Positions 16,307-24,592 of a DNA stretch of 64,000 nt are shown in pieces. Every line of letters starts with the position of its first letter. Within the stretch, counting starts at the first letter, position 1. Source of the DNA: Actinomyces sp. (GTDB lineage: Bacteria; Actinomycetota; Actinomycetes; Actinomycetales; Actinomycetaceae); the NCBI RefSeq assembly GCF_029851875.1, contig NZ_JARKVC010000020.1:62001-126000 (forward strand). Direction: 5' to 3'. The notes below the pieces were generated by a model. That model made no database searches and was not told the DNA's origin. It was given only the letters and a program-made list of their open reading frames with translations. The position numbers were made by a program, and so were the translations under genes.

Positions 16307-17158
16307 GTGACACCACGACGCAGCCCCCGCGCTCCCCAAGGCCCCCAGGCCTGCGCGCCCTCCTCCCGTCGCTCTCAGGCCCCCGCCCTGGCGGACCTGC
16401 CCACCGGCCCGGTGCCCACCAGCTACGCCACCGCGCGGCTGGACAGGCGCGACAGCGGGGTGCTGCTGCTCCTGGACGAGACCGAGTCCTCCTGGATCGA
16501 CCTACGAGACCCGGGGCACCTGGACTTTGAGTACCAGCAGCAGATGAACGCCGTGCTCCAGGTGCTCGTGCCCGAGCCGGCCCCGCTGCGGGCTGCTCAC
16601 CTGGGCGGGGCGGGGTGCGCGCTGGCCCGGGCCTGGGAGGCCCGCCGTCCCGGCTCCACGCAGCTGGCCGTCGAGATCGACGCCGTGCTGGCCCGCTACG
16701 TGCGCCAGTGGTTCGACCTGCCTCGCTCCCCGCGGCTGCGCATCAGGGTCGCAGACGCCGCCGAGGTCGCCCCTGGGCTGCGACCGGGCGAGTGGGACGT
16801 CGTCGTCCGTGACGTCTTCGCCCAGGGCCAGGTGCCCTCCTCGTGCCGCAGCGCCGACTTCCACGCCGCCTGCCTCCAGGCCCTGGCCCCGGGCGGGGTG
16901 TACCTGGTCAACACGCCCTCCCTGCCCAGGAGCGAGGCAGGAGCGGACCTGGCCGCCCTGCGCCAGGTGTGTGAGGGGGTGCTCGTGGTGGCCGACCCCG
17001 CCCACGCACGCGGCAAGCGACGCGGCAACCTCGTGGCCGTCGCCCGTCCTTGCCCGTGGAGCGCGCAGGAGCGCGAGCAGATCGAGCGGGCGGTGCGACG
17101 TCTGCCCCTGCCGGTGCGCACCTGGGCGGGCGAGGACCCGGCGCTGCCCCTGCCCTGA
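16307..17158 (+). CDS. Spermidine synthase-like / AdoMet-dependent methyltransferase-fold protein
   Basis: The 283-aa protein has the polyamine synthase-like fold: a beta-hairpin start (YATARLDRRDSGVLLLLDE), DPGHLDFEYQQQMNAVL as the substrate-side segment, HLGGAGCALARAWEARRPGS for the nucleotide loop, VEIDAVLARYVRQWFDL for the acidic residue binding the ribose, and WDVVVRDVFAQGQVP. This resembles actinobacterial proteins annotated as spermidine synthase or fused-synthase-like; the aminopropyl donor residues are not clearly all there, so the substrate is unknown. The GTG start lies 6 bases after TAACGT, a leaderless arrangement. The stop converges on the PAC2 gene. Confidence 0.8.
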   Translation: MTPRRSPRAPQGPQACAPSSRRSQAPALADLPTGPVPTSYATARLDRRDSGVLLLLDETESSWIDLRDPGHLDFEYQQQMNAVLQVLVPEPAPLRAAHLGGAGCALARAWEARRPGSTQLAVEIDAVLARYVRQWFDLPRSPRLRIRVADAAEVAPGLRPGEWDVVVRDVFAQGQVPSSCRSADFHAACLQALAPGGVYLVNTPSLPRSEAGADLAALRQVCEGVLVVADPAHARGKRRGNLVAVARPCPWSAQEREQIERAVRRLPLPVRTWAGEDPALPLP

Positions 17159-17203
17159 CGGCCAGGAGGGCCGCGGCGGCGGGGCCGGCTCGCTCACGGC
17201 GTG

Positions 17204-18154
17204 TCAGTCACGGCCCTCAGGATGGTGGGGCTCCAGGCCGCTGGCTCCCGGGTACTGCAGGCCCTGGTCGGTCCCGTTGGCCTCCAGGAAGGCCTCCAGG
17301 CGGGCCCCGATCTCATCGGCGGTGGGGACGTCGAGCATCCGGGAGACCTCCTCGACGTCGGCCTTGACCGGAGCCACGGCGTCGTACTGGGCCTCCAGGG
17401 CGGCCACGACGGCCGCCACCTCGCTCTGGCCAGCGGCCTCAGCGTCGATCTCAGCGCGGTTGACGGCGGCGGCGGCCTCCAGGTCCCCCAGCGGCAGGGC
17501 CAGTCCTGTGGTCTCGGCCACGGCCGCCAGCAGCGCCGCGGCGCCGGCCGGGTAGTCGTCTCGCGCCACGTAGTGCGGGATTCCTGCCGTCAGCCCCCGT
17601 GAGCTCAGCCCCGCCTCCCCCAGGCGCAGCTCCAGTAAGCCGCTCATCGAGCCGGGGAACTCCGCGTGACCGAAGAAGTCCGGCTGCTCGGGCAGCTCCT
17701 CGGGCCGGTTGCCGTGGTGGTGGACGTAGACGGGACGGGTGTGGGGCACGGCCAGCGGCATGCCCGTCATGGACACCGCCTGGCTCACCCCCATGGTCAG
17801 CGCCAGGTGCGTGACCGCGCCGACGAACTCCTCCCACCGGTAGTCCGGCTCCGAGCCGTGGAGCAGCAGGAGGTCCTCGCCCTCGTCGTCCTGGAGCAGG
17901 TCAAGGACCAGCTCGGGCATCTGCACCGAGGTGTAGGTGTGCGAGGTGAAGGTCATCACGGGCCGGCGTGCCCGGTAGTCCATGAGTGCGTCGGCGTCGA
18001 AGGTGGCCAGGCGCTGCCAGGGCAGGGTCATGAGCAGCTGCTCGACCGCCAGCTCACCGGCGTGACCGGCGTCCATCGCCCCGTCCAGGTGGTACAGAAG
18101 GACACGAGGCGCCACCGGCCCCTGGGCGGGGCGTTCACAGCTGTAGAGCGGCAC
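17204..18154 (-). CDS. PAC2 family protein (proteasome-assembly-chaperone-like)
   Basis: 316 aa with a GTG start at 18154 and AGGAGG 6 bases upstream; the frame remains open further up but that start is the only one with a good site. Features match the PAC2 family common in actinobacteria: LLYHLDGAMDAGHAG near the N-terminus, LLLLHGSEPDYRWEEFV, VSMTGMPLAVPHTRPV, and [28 protein letters not shown]. The C-terminus has coiled regions (ALEAQYDAVAPVKADVEEVS). Its exact role is unknown; in actinobacteria these proteins are thought of as ATP-grasp/proteasome-associated chaperone homologues, and no proteasome gene lies nearby. Confidence 0.85.
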   Translation of the reverse strand: MPLYSCERPAQGPVAPRVLLYHLDGAMDAGHAGELAVEQLLMTLPWQRLATFDADALMDYRARRPVMTFTSHTYTSVQMPELVLDLLQDDEGEDLLLLHGSEPDYRWEEFVGAVTHLALTMGVSQAVSMTGMPLAVPHTRPVYVHHHGNRPEELPEQPDFFGHAEFPGSMSGLLELRLGEAGLSSRGLTAGIPHYVARDDYPAGAAALLAAVAETTGLALPLGDLEAAAAVNRAEIDAEAAGQSEVAAVVAALEAQYDAVAPVKADVEEVSRMLDVPTADEIGARLEAFLEANGTDQGLQYPGASGLEPHHPEGRD

Positions 18155-18363
18155 GGGGGTCCTCCTTTCGCGCTGGGCACTTACCTGGCAGTGCAACACC
18201 GACGGTGGTGACCATGTTCCCACCATGGTCGCACGTCCTGTTCGCCGTCGGCGTCTTCCGCACGGCCCTGCCAGGAGAATAATGGACCGGCCTGCCTGTG
18301 CGCCCCACCGGGGCGCCGACGGCGGGCTCACGACCTGCCCCGCACGACCAGACAGCGAGCCAG

Positions 18364-20805
18364 ATGCCACCGACATCCCAGCCCCCGACCTCAGGCCGTC
18401 CCGAGGCCCAGCCCGCCTCCTCGGTCCGTGACCGCGAGATCCGCGCTGAGCAGCACGTCGTCGACCTGGCCTACGGCGAGCTGGACCGCCAGCTGGAGGC
18501 GGCGCGCCGCTCGCTGGCGGACACCGAGGCCCAGGGCGTGTCCGGCACCCACCAGTCCCGTGGCGAGCGAGACGCCTACGCGGTGCACTACTCCGGGCTC
18601 ATCGCCTCCCTGGAGGGAGTCGAGGACCGCCTCGTCTTCGGCCGCATGGACCTGGCTGAGCACGCCGTGGACGGCGCGGGCGCCGGCCCTGTCACCCACG
18701 GCGGCCAGCGCCACTACGTGGGCCGCACGGGTCTGCAGGACGCCCGCCACCGCGAGGTCGTCCTGGACTGGCGCGCCCCCCTGGCCCGCGCCTTCTACCA
18801 GGCCACCGCCTCCCGGCCCATGGGCCTGGTGCGACGTCGCCACATCGACACCCGCGCCCGGCGCGTCATCGGCCTGGAGGACGAGGTCATCGACGTCTCC
18901 TCGCTGGACCAGGCCGGCGCCCTCCCCCCAGGCTCCCCGGCGCGGACCGCGACCGAGGGGCTGCAGGGCGAGGGCGCGCTGATCGCGGCCATGAGCGCGG
19001 CGCGCGACGGACGCATGGGGGACATCGTCGCCACTATCCAGGCCGAGCAGGACCGCGTCGTCACGGCCCAGGGCCGCGGCGTGCTCGTGGTCCAGGGCGG
19101 GCCGGGCACCGGCAAGACCGCGGTGGCCCTGCACCGGGTGGCCTACCTGTTCTACTCCGAGCGTGAGCGCCTGGAGCGCTCAGGGGTGCTCCTGGTGGGC
19201 CCTTCGCGCACCTTCCTGCGCTACGTCGAGCAGGTGCTGCCTTCACTGGGCGAGACCGGGGTGGTGGCCACCACCGTCGCTGACCTCGTGCCGGGGGTGC
19301 GCGCCCGTGGCACTGAGCCGCCGGCGCTCCACGAGCTCAAGGGCCGGGCCCTGTGGGCCGAGGTGCTGCGCCGCGCGGTGCGCAGCCTGCAGCGCCTTCC
19401 TGACCAGCCCCGCGAGATCCTCGTCCAGGGCACGCGGCTGCTCCTGGAGCCCGCTGACGTGCGCGAGGCCATGAGCCGGGCTCGCCGCTCCGGAAAGCCC
19501 CACAACCTGGCCCGCGAGACCTTCGTGCTGTGGCTGCTGGAGCGGCTGACCGACCAGTACGCCGCCGCCACCCGCCAGGACGCCTCGGACCCGGAGACCC
19601 GCGCCTGGATCCGCGAGGACGTCCGCACCGCCCGGGACGCGCGCCGCGAGATCAACCTGTGCTGGATGCCGACGACGCCCACCGGCCTGCTGGAGCGGCT
19701 GTGGGCCCGCCCGGCCCTACTTCAGCAGGTCGCCCCCGAGCTCAGTGCCGCCGAGCGCGAGAGCCTGCGACGCGACCCCGGCTCTCCGCTGACCCCGGCT
19801 GACGTGCCGCTGATCGACGAGCTCGCTGAGCTGCTGGGCCCCAGCGAGGACGCCCAGGCCCGCCAGGCCAGGCTGGAGGCCCGCCGACGCGCCGAGATCG
19901 TGGACTACGCCGCACGCGCCATCGAGTCCCAGGGCCTGGGAGACGGCATGGTCAGCGCCGAGATGCTGGCCGACCGGATGGAGGACCACGGGCCGCGCCT
20001 GACCCTGGCCGAGCGTGCCCGGGCCGACCGGGGCTGGACCTACGGGCACGTCGTGGTCGACGAGGCCCAGGAGCTGGGCGACATGGCCTGGCGGGCGCTG
20101 GCCAGGCGCTGCCCGGTGCGCTCCTTCACCGTGGTGGGGGACCTCGCCCAGTACTCCGGGCCCCACGCCCCCTCCTCCTGGTCCGAGGTGCTCCAGGCCC
20201 TGGGGACCTCGTCCAGCCAGCCGCGGCGCGGCGGGCGGAGGACCGGCCCGGTGGCCTCCACCCCCCTGCACGAGGAGGTGCTTACCGTGTGCTACCGCAC
20301 CCCGGCCACGATCATGGACACCGCTGACGCGGTGACGACGGCGCTGGGCCACCCGCCGGTCTACCCCGTGCGCTCGGTGCGGGACCTGCCGGACTGCCTG
20401 GAGGCGGAGGACCTGTCCGCTGGCACGCCGGCGCACGACGACGCCTGGGCGCACCACCTGCGCGCGGTGGTGCGCCAGGAGCTGGCCGCGCTGGATCAGG
20501 CCGTGGGCCGCGAGGGAGGGCGCCTGGCCGTCATCGCCCCCGCAGCCGGCGAGGTGGCGGCCTGGCTCGGCCAGGACCCGGCGCTGGCGCAGGCCATGAG
20601 CGCGCCAGGAGGTGACGTGCTGCGAGCCCGGCTGGCGGTCATGGGACCGGTGCTGTCCAAGGGGCTGGAGTTCGACGTCGTCGTGCTCGTGGACCCGGCC
20701 GTCATCGGGCAGGAGAGCGCCGGCGACCTGTACGTGGCGATGACCCGCCCCACGCGCCGGCTGCGGGTGGTCTCCCGCCAGGAGCTGCCGCAGGGCCTGT
20801 CCTAG
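18364..20805 (+). CDS. HelD/HelR-type UvrD-like ATPase that recycles RNA polymerase
   Basis: Superfamily 1 ATPase of 813 aa from the ATG at 18364; a GTG at 18298 would add 22 low-complexity residues, and neither has a strong ribosome-binding site. An N-terminal coiled helix pair (EIRAEQHVVDLAYGELDRQ) is followed by the HelD-specific region (HYVGRTGLQD, VVLDWRAPLARAFYQA), Walker A QGGPGTGKTAVALHR, motif II VVVDEAQELGD, motif III VVGDLAQYSGP, GLEFDVVVLVDP and VAMTRPTRRLRVV. Known HelD and HelR proteins release stalled RNA polymerase, and HelR gives rifampicin tolerance in some actinobacteria. A DNA-repair helicase role is less likely given the N-terminal arm. Confidence 0.87.
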   Translation: MPPTSQPPTSGRPEAQPASSVRDREIRAEQHVVDLAYGELDRQLEAARRSLADTEAQGVSGTHQSRGERDAYAVHYSGLIASLEGVEDRLVFGRMDLAEHAVDGAGAGPVTHGGQRHYVGRTGLQDARHREVVLDWRAPLARAFYQATASRPMGLVRRRHIDTRARRVIGLEDEVIDVSSLDQAGALPPGSPARTATEGLQGEGALIAAMSAARDGRMGDIVATIQAEQDRVVTAQGRGVLVVQGGPGTGKTAVALHRVAYLFYSERERLERSGVLLVGPSRTFLRYVEQVLPSLGETGVVATTVADLVPGVRARGTEPPALHELKGRALWAEVLRRAVRSLQRLPDQPREILVQGTRLLLEPADVREAMSRARRSGKPHNLARETFVLWLLERLTDQYAAATRQDASDPETRAWIREDVRTARDARREINLCWMPTTPTGLLERLWARPALLQQVAPELSAAERESLRRDPGSPLTPADVPLIDELAELLGPSEDAQARQARLEARRRAEIVDYAARAIESQGLGDGMVSAEMLADRMEDHGPRLTLAERARADRGWTYGHVVVDEAQELGDMAWRALARRCPVRSFTVVGDLAQYSGPHAPSSWSEVLQALGTSSSQPRRGGRRTGPVASTPLHEEVLTVCYRTPATIMDTADAVTTALGHPPVYPVRSVRDLPDCLEAEDLSAGTPAHDDAWAHHLRAVVRQELAALDQAVGREGGRLAVIAPAAGEVAAWLGQDPALAQAMSAPGGDVLRARLAVMGPVLSKGLEFDVVVLVDPAVIGQESAGDLYVAMTRPTRRLRVVSRQELPQGLS

Positions 20806-20853
20806 GATGAGGGTGAGGCCACACCCGCGTCACTCCTTGCCTCCCCACAAGGT

Positions 20854-20880
20854 TACGCAACCGTAGGTTACGGTTGCGTA
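20854..20880. promoter_or_regulatory. 27-bp perfect inverted repeat, probable repressor operator for the acyl-CoA ligase pair
   Basis: TACGCAACCGTA (20854-20865), spacer GGT, TACGGTTGCGTA (20869-20880): a perfect 12-bp inverted repeat 53 bases upstream of the first acyl-CoA ligase. A possible -10 (TAGGTT, 20864-20869) lies in its centre, so a bound dimer would block transcription. Size and symmetry fit a TetR-family fatty-acid regulator; none is encoded nearby. Confidence 0.7.
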
Positions 20881-20932
20881 GGCAGAGGGCCACCCCGCCT
20901 GCCCCGCGCCCCCAGGGATAAGGAGACCTCGG

Positions 20933-22783
20933 ATGAGCGACACCTCGCGCCGCTACCTTCGGCCCCACTACGCCCCCGGCGTGCCGGCCACGATCGCGCC
21001 GGTCACCGAGCCCCTGTCACGGATGCTCGACGACGCCACCCGTCGCTTCCCCGACCACGTCGCCATCGACTTCCTGGGCGCCACCACGACCTACTCCCAG
21101 CTCTCCCGCCAGGTCGCCCAGGCGGCCCAGACCCTGCGGCGCGCCGGGGTCGGGCGCGGCGACGTCGTCGGCGTCATCCTGCCCAACTGCCCCCAGCACG
21201 TGGTCCTGGCCTACGCCGCCTGGCGCATCGGGGCGATCGTGGCCGAGCACAACCCGCTGGCCCCGGCGGCCCAGGTCCGCGAGCAGATCGAGATCCACCA
21301 CGGCAAGGTCATCATCGCCTGGGAGAAGACGCTGGCCCGCCTGGTCCAGGCCTCAGGCTCGCTGCGCGCAGCAGGAATGGATGACCGGCAGGTCTACAGC
21401 GTGGACCTCTCACGCGGCCTGCCGTGGACCAGCCGGCTGGCCCTGCGGCTGCCGGTGGCTGCGGCTCGCGCCCAGCGCTCCGAGCTGCGCGGCAAGGTCC
21501 CCGCCGCGGTGCGCTCGTGGGACGACGCCGTGGCCGCCTCCACCCCGCTGCCCGCCGGGCACCCCCTGCCCGAGGTCGACCAGACCGCCGTCCTGCTCTA
21601 CACCGGGGGGACGACCGGCAGCCCCAAGGCCGTCCGCCTCACCCACTCCAACCTGCGCTCCAACGCCGAGATGAGCCTGGCCTGGGCCTCCCAGACCTGC
21701 GAGGTGGGTCAGGAGACCTTCTACGCGGTCCTGCCCTTCTTCCACGCCTTCGGCCTCAGCCTGTCCCTGCTGTGCGCCGTGGGCCTGGCCGCGACCCAGG
21801 TCGTCCTGCCCAAGTTCAGCGCGGACATGGTGCTCACCGCCTGGAAGCGACGCCCAGCCACCTTCTTCCCCGGGGTGCCGGTCATGTTCGACCGTATCGT
21901 GACGCGGGCCAACGCCACCGGTGCCGACCTGTCGAGCTGCAAGATCGCGGTGTGCGGGGCCGCCGCCAACCCCAAGGCCGTGGCCCAGGCCTGGGAGGAG
22001 GCCACCGGAGGGGTCATCATCGAGGGCTACGGCATGACCGAGGCCTCCCCCATCATCCTGGGCAACCCCATCTCCCCCGAGCGTCGTGCCGGGGCGCTGG
22101 GCGTGCCCTACCCCTCCACGGACGTGCGCCTGGTCGACCCAGAGGACACCGAGGTCGACGTCGAGCCCGGGCAGGTCGGTGAGCTGCTCGTGCGCGGGCC
22201 CCAGGTCTTCGCCGGCTACTGGGAGAACCCCGAGGAGACCGACGCCGTGCTGCTGCCTGGCGGCTGGCTGCGCACCGGTGACCTCGTGCGCCAGGAGAGC
22301 GACGGCTTCTACGTCATCGCCGACCGCCGCAAGGAGCTCATCATCTCCGGCGGCTTCAACATCTACCCCACCGAGGTCGAGGCCGCGGTGCGCTCGATGC
22401 CCCAGGTCGAGGAGGTCGCCGTCGTCGGCCTGCCCGGGGACGCCGCGGACGCCGGCAACGAGCGCGTCGTCGCCGCGATCCTGCCCAAGGAGGGCCAGAC
22501 AGTCACCCTGGAGCAGGTGCGGGCCTGGGCCGAGCAGACCCTGTCCCACTACGCCCTGCCCCGCCAGATCGCGATCCTGAGCGAGATGCCCCGCTCCCAG
22601 ATCGGCAAGGTGCTGCGCCGGGTGGTGCGCGAGGAGCTGATGGCCGCCCGTGAGGCCGCCAGCGGGGCCGCCGACGCCGTGGCCTCGGCCTCCGTCAGCG
22701 CCGCCGCCTCCCTGGTCGAGCGCCTGGGTGAGTCCCAGGGCAGCCCGTCGCGGCCCGGCCAGGCCGGCAAGGAGGAGAAGTGA
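20933..22783 (+). CDS. Long-chain fatty-acid--CoA ligase (AMP-forming), first of a tandem pair
   Basis: ANL-superfamily acyl-CoA synthetase of 616 aa. It contains the AMP-binding loop LLYTGGTTGSPKAVRLTH, VCGAAANPKAVAQ, EGYGMTEASPIILGNP, the hinge region RTGDLVRQESDGFYVIADRRKE (in two parts RTGDLVRQESDG, FYVIADRRKE) and the C-terminal catalytic lysine in SQIGKVLRRVVREE. The C-terminal tail is Ala-rich and ends in a charged stretch. ATG at 20933 has AAGGAGA upstream. It overlaps the second ligase by GTGA, so both are made from one mRNA, probably under the palindromic operator. The chain length of the substrate cannot be told. Confidence 0.92.
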   Translation: MSDTSRRYLRPHYAPGVPATIAPVTEPLSRMLDDATRRFPDHVAIDFLGATTTYSQLSRQVAQAAQTLRRAGVGRGDVVGVILPNCPQHVVLAYAAWRIGAIVAEHNPLAPAAQVREQIEIHHGKVIIAWEKTLARLVQASGSLRAAGMDDRQVYSVDLSRGLPWTSRLALRLPVAAARAQRSELRGKVPAAVRSWDDAVAASTPLPAGHPLPEVDQTAVLLYTGGTTGSPKAVRLTHSNLRSNAEMSLAWASQTCEVGQETFYAVLPFFHAFGLSLSLLCAVGLAATQVVLPKFSADMVLTAWKRRPATFFPGVPVMFDRIVTRANATGADLSSCKIAVCGAAANPKAVAQAWEEATGGVIIEGYGMTEASPIILGNPISPERRAGALGVPYPSTDVRLVDPEDTEVDVEPGQVGELLVRGPQVFAGYWENPEETDAVLLPGGWLRTGDLVRQESDGFYVIADRRKELIISGGFNIYPTEVEAAVRSMPQVEEVAVVGLPGDAADAGNERVVAAILPKEGQTVTLEQVRAWAEQTLSHYALPRQIAILSEMPRSQIGKVLRRVVREELMAAREAASGAADAVASASVSAAASLVERLGESQGSPSRPGQAGKEEK

Positions 22784-24579
22784 GCACCCCGTCCCAGCAC
22801 TGCGGCACCGGCGCCTCCTGGGACGCCGAGCGCTTCCACCGCCGCGGCTACCAGCCTGGCATCCCCGCCACCATCGAGGTCCCGGACTCTCACCTGTCCG
22901 AGCTCCTGGAGACCGCGGCACGCTTCTACCCCGAGCGGGTGGCCATCGACTTCCTGGGGTGGACCACCACCTACCGCGAGCTGCTGGAGGCCTCCGAACG
23001 GGCCGCCCGGCTCCTGGCTGACGCCGGGGTGCGTGCTGGGGACCGGGTCGCCCTGCTCATGCCCAACTGCCCCCAGCACGTCGTCGCCGTCTACGGGGCC
23101 CTGCGGCTGGGGGCGATCGTCGCCGAGCACAACCCGCTGGCCCCGGCCGAGCAGGTGCGCGCCCAGCTCGACCACCACGGTGCCCGCGTCGTCGTCGCCT
23201 GGGAGAAGGCGGTCGAGCTCATCGTGGACCCGGCCGCCCAGCGCGACGCGTCCCTGGACCCGCTGGGCAGACGGACCGTCTTCGCCGTCGACCTGGTCAG
23301 GGCGCTGCCTGCGCACCTGCGCGCCGCGCTGCGGCTGCCGCTGCCCAGGGCCCGCGCCACCCGCGCCTCGATGAAGGCTGACCACCTGCCTGCCGGGGTG
23401 CGCTCGTGGGACACCGAGGTCGCGCGCGCCCCTCGGCTGTCCCCCTCCTGGCCCTACCCCACCGGCCAGGACGTCGCCGTGCTGCTGCACACCGGCGGGA
23501 CCACGGGCACGCCCAAGGCGGCCATGCTCACGCACACGAACCTGCGCGCCAACGCCAACCAGGCCATCGCCTGGGTGCCGATGCTGCACGAGGGCGGGGA
23601 GAGCTTCCTGGCGCTGCTGCCCTTCTTCCACGCCTTCGGGCTGACCTTCAACCTCTTCTGCGCCGTTCAGAAGGCCGCGACCCAGGTCATGATGCCCAGG
23701 CTCGACGTCGAGGCGGTCCTGGCTGCCCACGCGCGCCGGCCGCTGACCTTCTTCGTGGGCGTGCCCGTCATGTTCGAGCGGATCCTGCGCGCGGCCCAGA
23801 AGGCGGGCACGGACCTGACCAGCCTGCGCTACGGCGTGTGCGGCGCCGCTCCTATGCCGCCCGAGGTCGGCGCTGAGTGGGAGGAGCTGACCGGCGGCTA
23901 CTTCATCGAGGGCTACGGCATGACCGAGACCAGCCCGATCATCTCCGGCACCCCGATGGGCCCCACCCGCCGTCTGGGGGCGCTCGGCCTGCCCTTCCCC
24001 TCCACCGACGTGCGCGTGGTCGACCCGGACGCCGAGGTGATTGACCCGGAGGTCGAGGTCAGCGACGGCCAGAGCGGTGAGCTGCTAGTGCGCGGTCCCC
24101 AGGTCTTCGCCGGCTACTGGCAGGACCCGCAAGCCACCGCTGCCGTCATGCTGCCCGGCGGGTGGCTGCGCACCGGTGACATGGTGCGCCGGGAGGACTC
24201 CTTCCTGTGGATGGCCGACCGGCGCCGCGAGCTCATCCTCTCCGGAGGCTTCAACGTCTACCCCTCCCAGGTCGAGGCCGTCCTGCGCGAGGTGCCGGGC
24301 GTCGCGCAGGTCGCTGTCGTCGGCCTGGGCACGAGCGCGACCAGCGAGACCGTCGTGGCGGCTGTGGTCCTGGAGCGCGACGACGCCGGCGAGCCCACCG
24401 CAGCGGGTCGGGCGCTGAGCCTAGACCTGCTGCGCTCCCACGGCGAGAAGCAGCTGCCGCACTACGCCCTGCCCCGTCAGATGGAGGTCATCGAGGAGAT
24501 GCCCCGCTCCTTGATCGGCAAGGTGCTGCGCCGTGAGGTACGCGAGCTGCTGGAGCAGCGCGCAGCCACATCCGCCTAG
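22780..24579 (+). CDS. Long-chain fatty-acid--CoA ligase (AMP-forming), second of a tandem pair
   Basis: A 599-aa paralog of the preceding gene, similar along its full length including the N-terminal YxPGxPATI segment and the unusual AWEKAVELIV insert region. Motifs: LLHTGGTTGTPKAAMLTH, VCGAAPMPPEVGAEW, EGYGMTETSPIISGTP, RTGDMVRREDSFLWMADRR, and IGKVLRREVRELLEQ with the catalytic lysine. The GTG start overlaps the first gene's stop (GTGA). It probably arose by tandem duplication and now differs in the substrate pocket, so the two may use different chain lengths. The stop converges on the ABC permease. Confidence 0.92.
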   Translation: MSTPSQHCGTGASWDAERFHRRGYQPGIPATIEVPDSHLSELLETAARFYPERVAIDFLGWTTTYRELLEASERAARLLADAGVRAGDRVALLMPNCPQHVVAVYGALRLGAIVAEHNPLAPAEQVRAQLDHHGARVVVAWEKAVELIVDPAAQRDASLDPLGRRTVFAVDLVRALPAHLRAALRLPLPRARATRASMKADHLPAGVRSWDTEVARAPRLSPSWPYPTGQDVAVLLHTGGTTGTPKAAMLTHTNLRANANQAIAWVPMLHEGGESFLALLPFFHAFGLTFNLFCAVQKAATQVMMPRLDVEAVLAAHARRPLTFFVGVPVMFERILRAAQKAGTDLTSLRYGVCGAAPMPPEVGAEWEELTGGYFIEGYGMTETSPIISGTPMGPTRRLGALGLPFPSTDVRVVDPDAEVIDPEVEVSDGQSGELLVRGPQVFAGYWQDPQATAAVMLPGGWLRTGDMVRREDSFLWMADRRRELILSGGFNVYPSQVEAVLREVPGVAQVAVVGLGTSATSETVVAAVVLERDDAGEPTAAGRALSLDLLRSHGEKQLPHYALPRQMEVIEEMPRSLIGKVLRREVRELLEQRAATSA

Positions 24580-24592
24580 CGGCCCAGCCGAC

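Noticed and set aside
18225..18431. Small plus-strand frame with AGGAGA before ATG 18281 upstream of the HelD-like gene
   Set aside because: It is out of frame with the helicase, overlaps its start, and is a low-complexity peptide with no recognisable feature.
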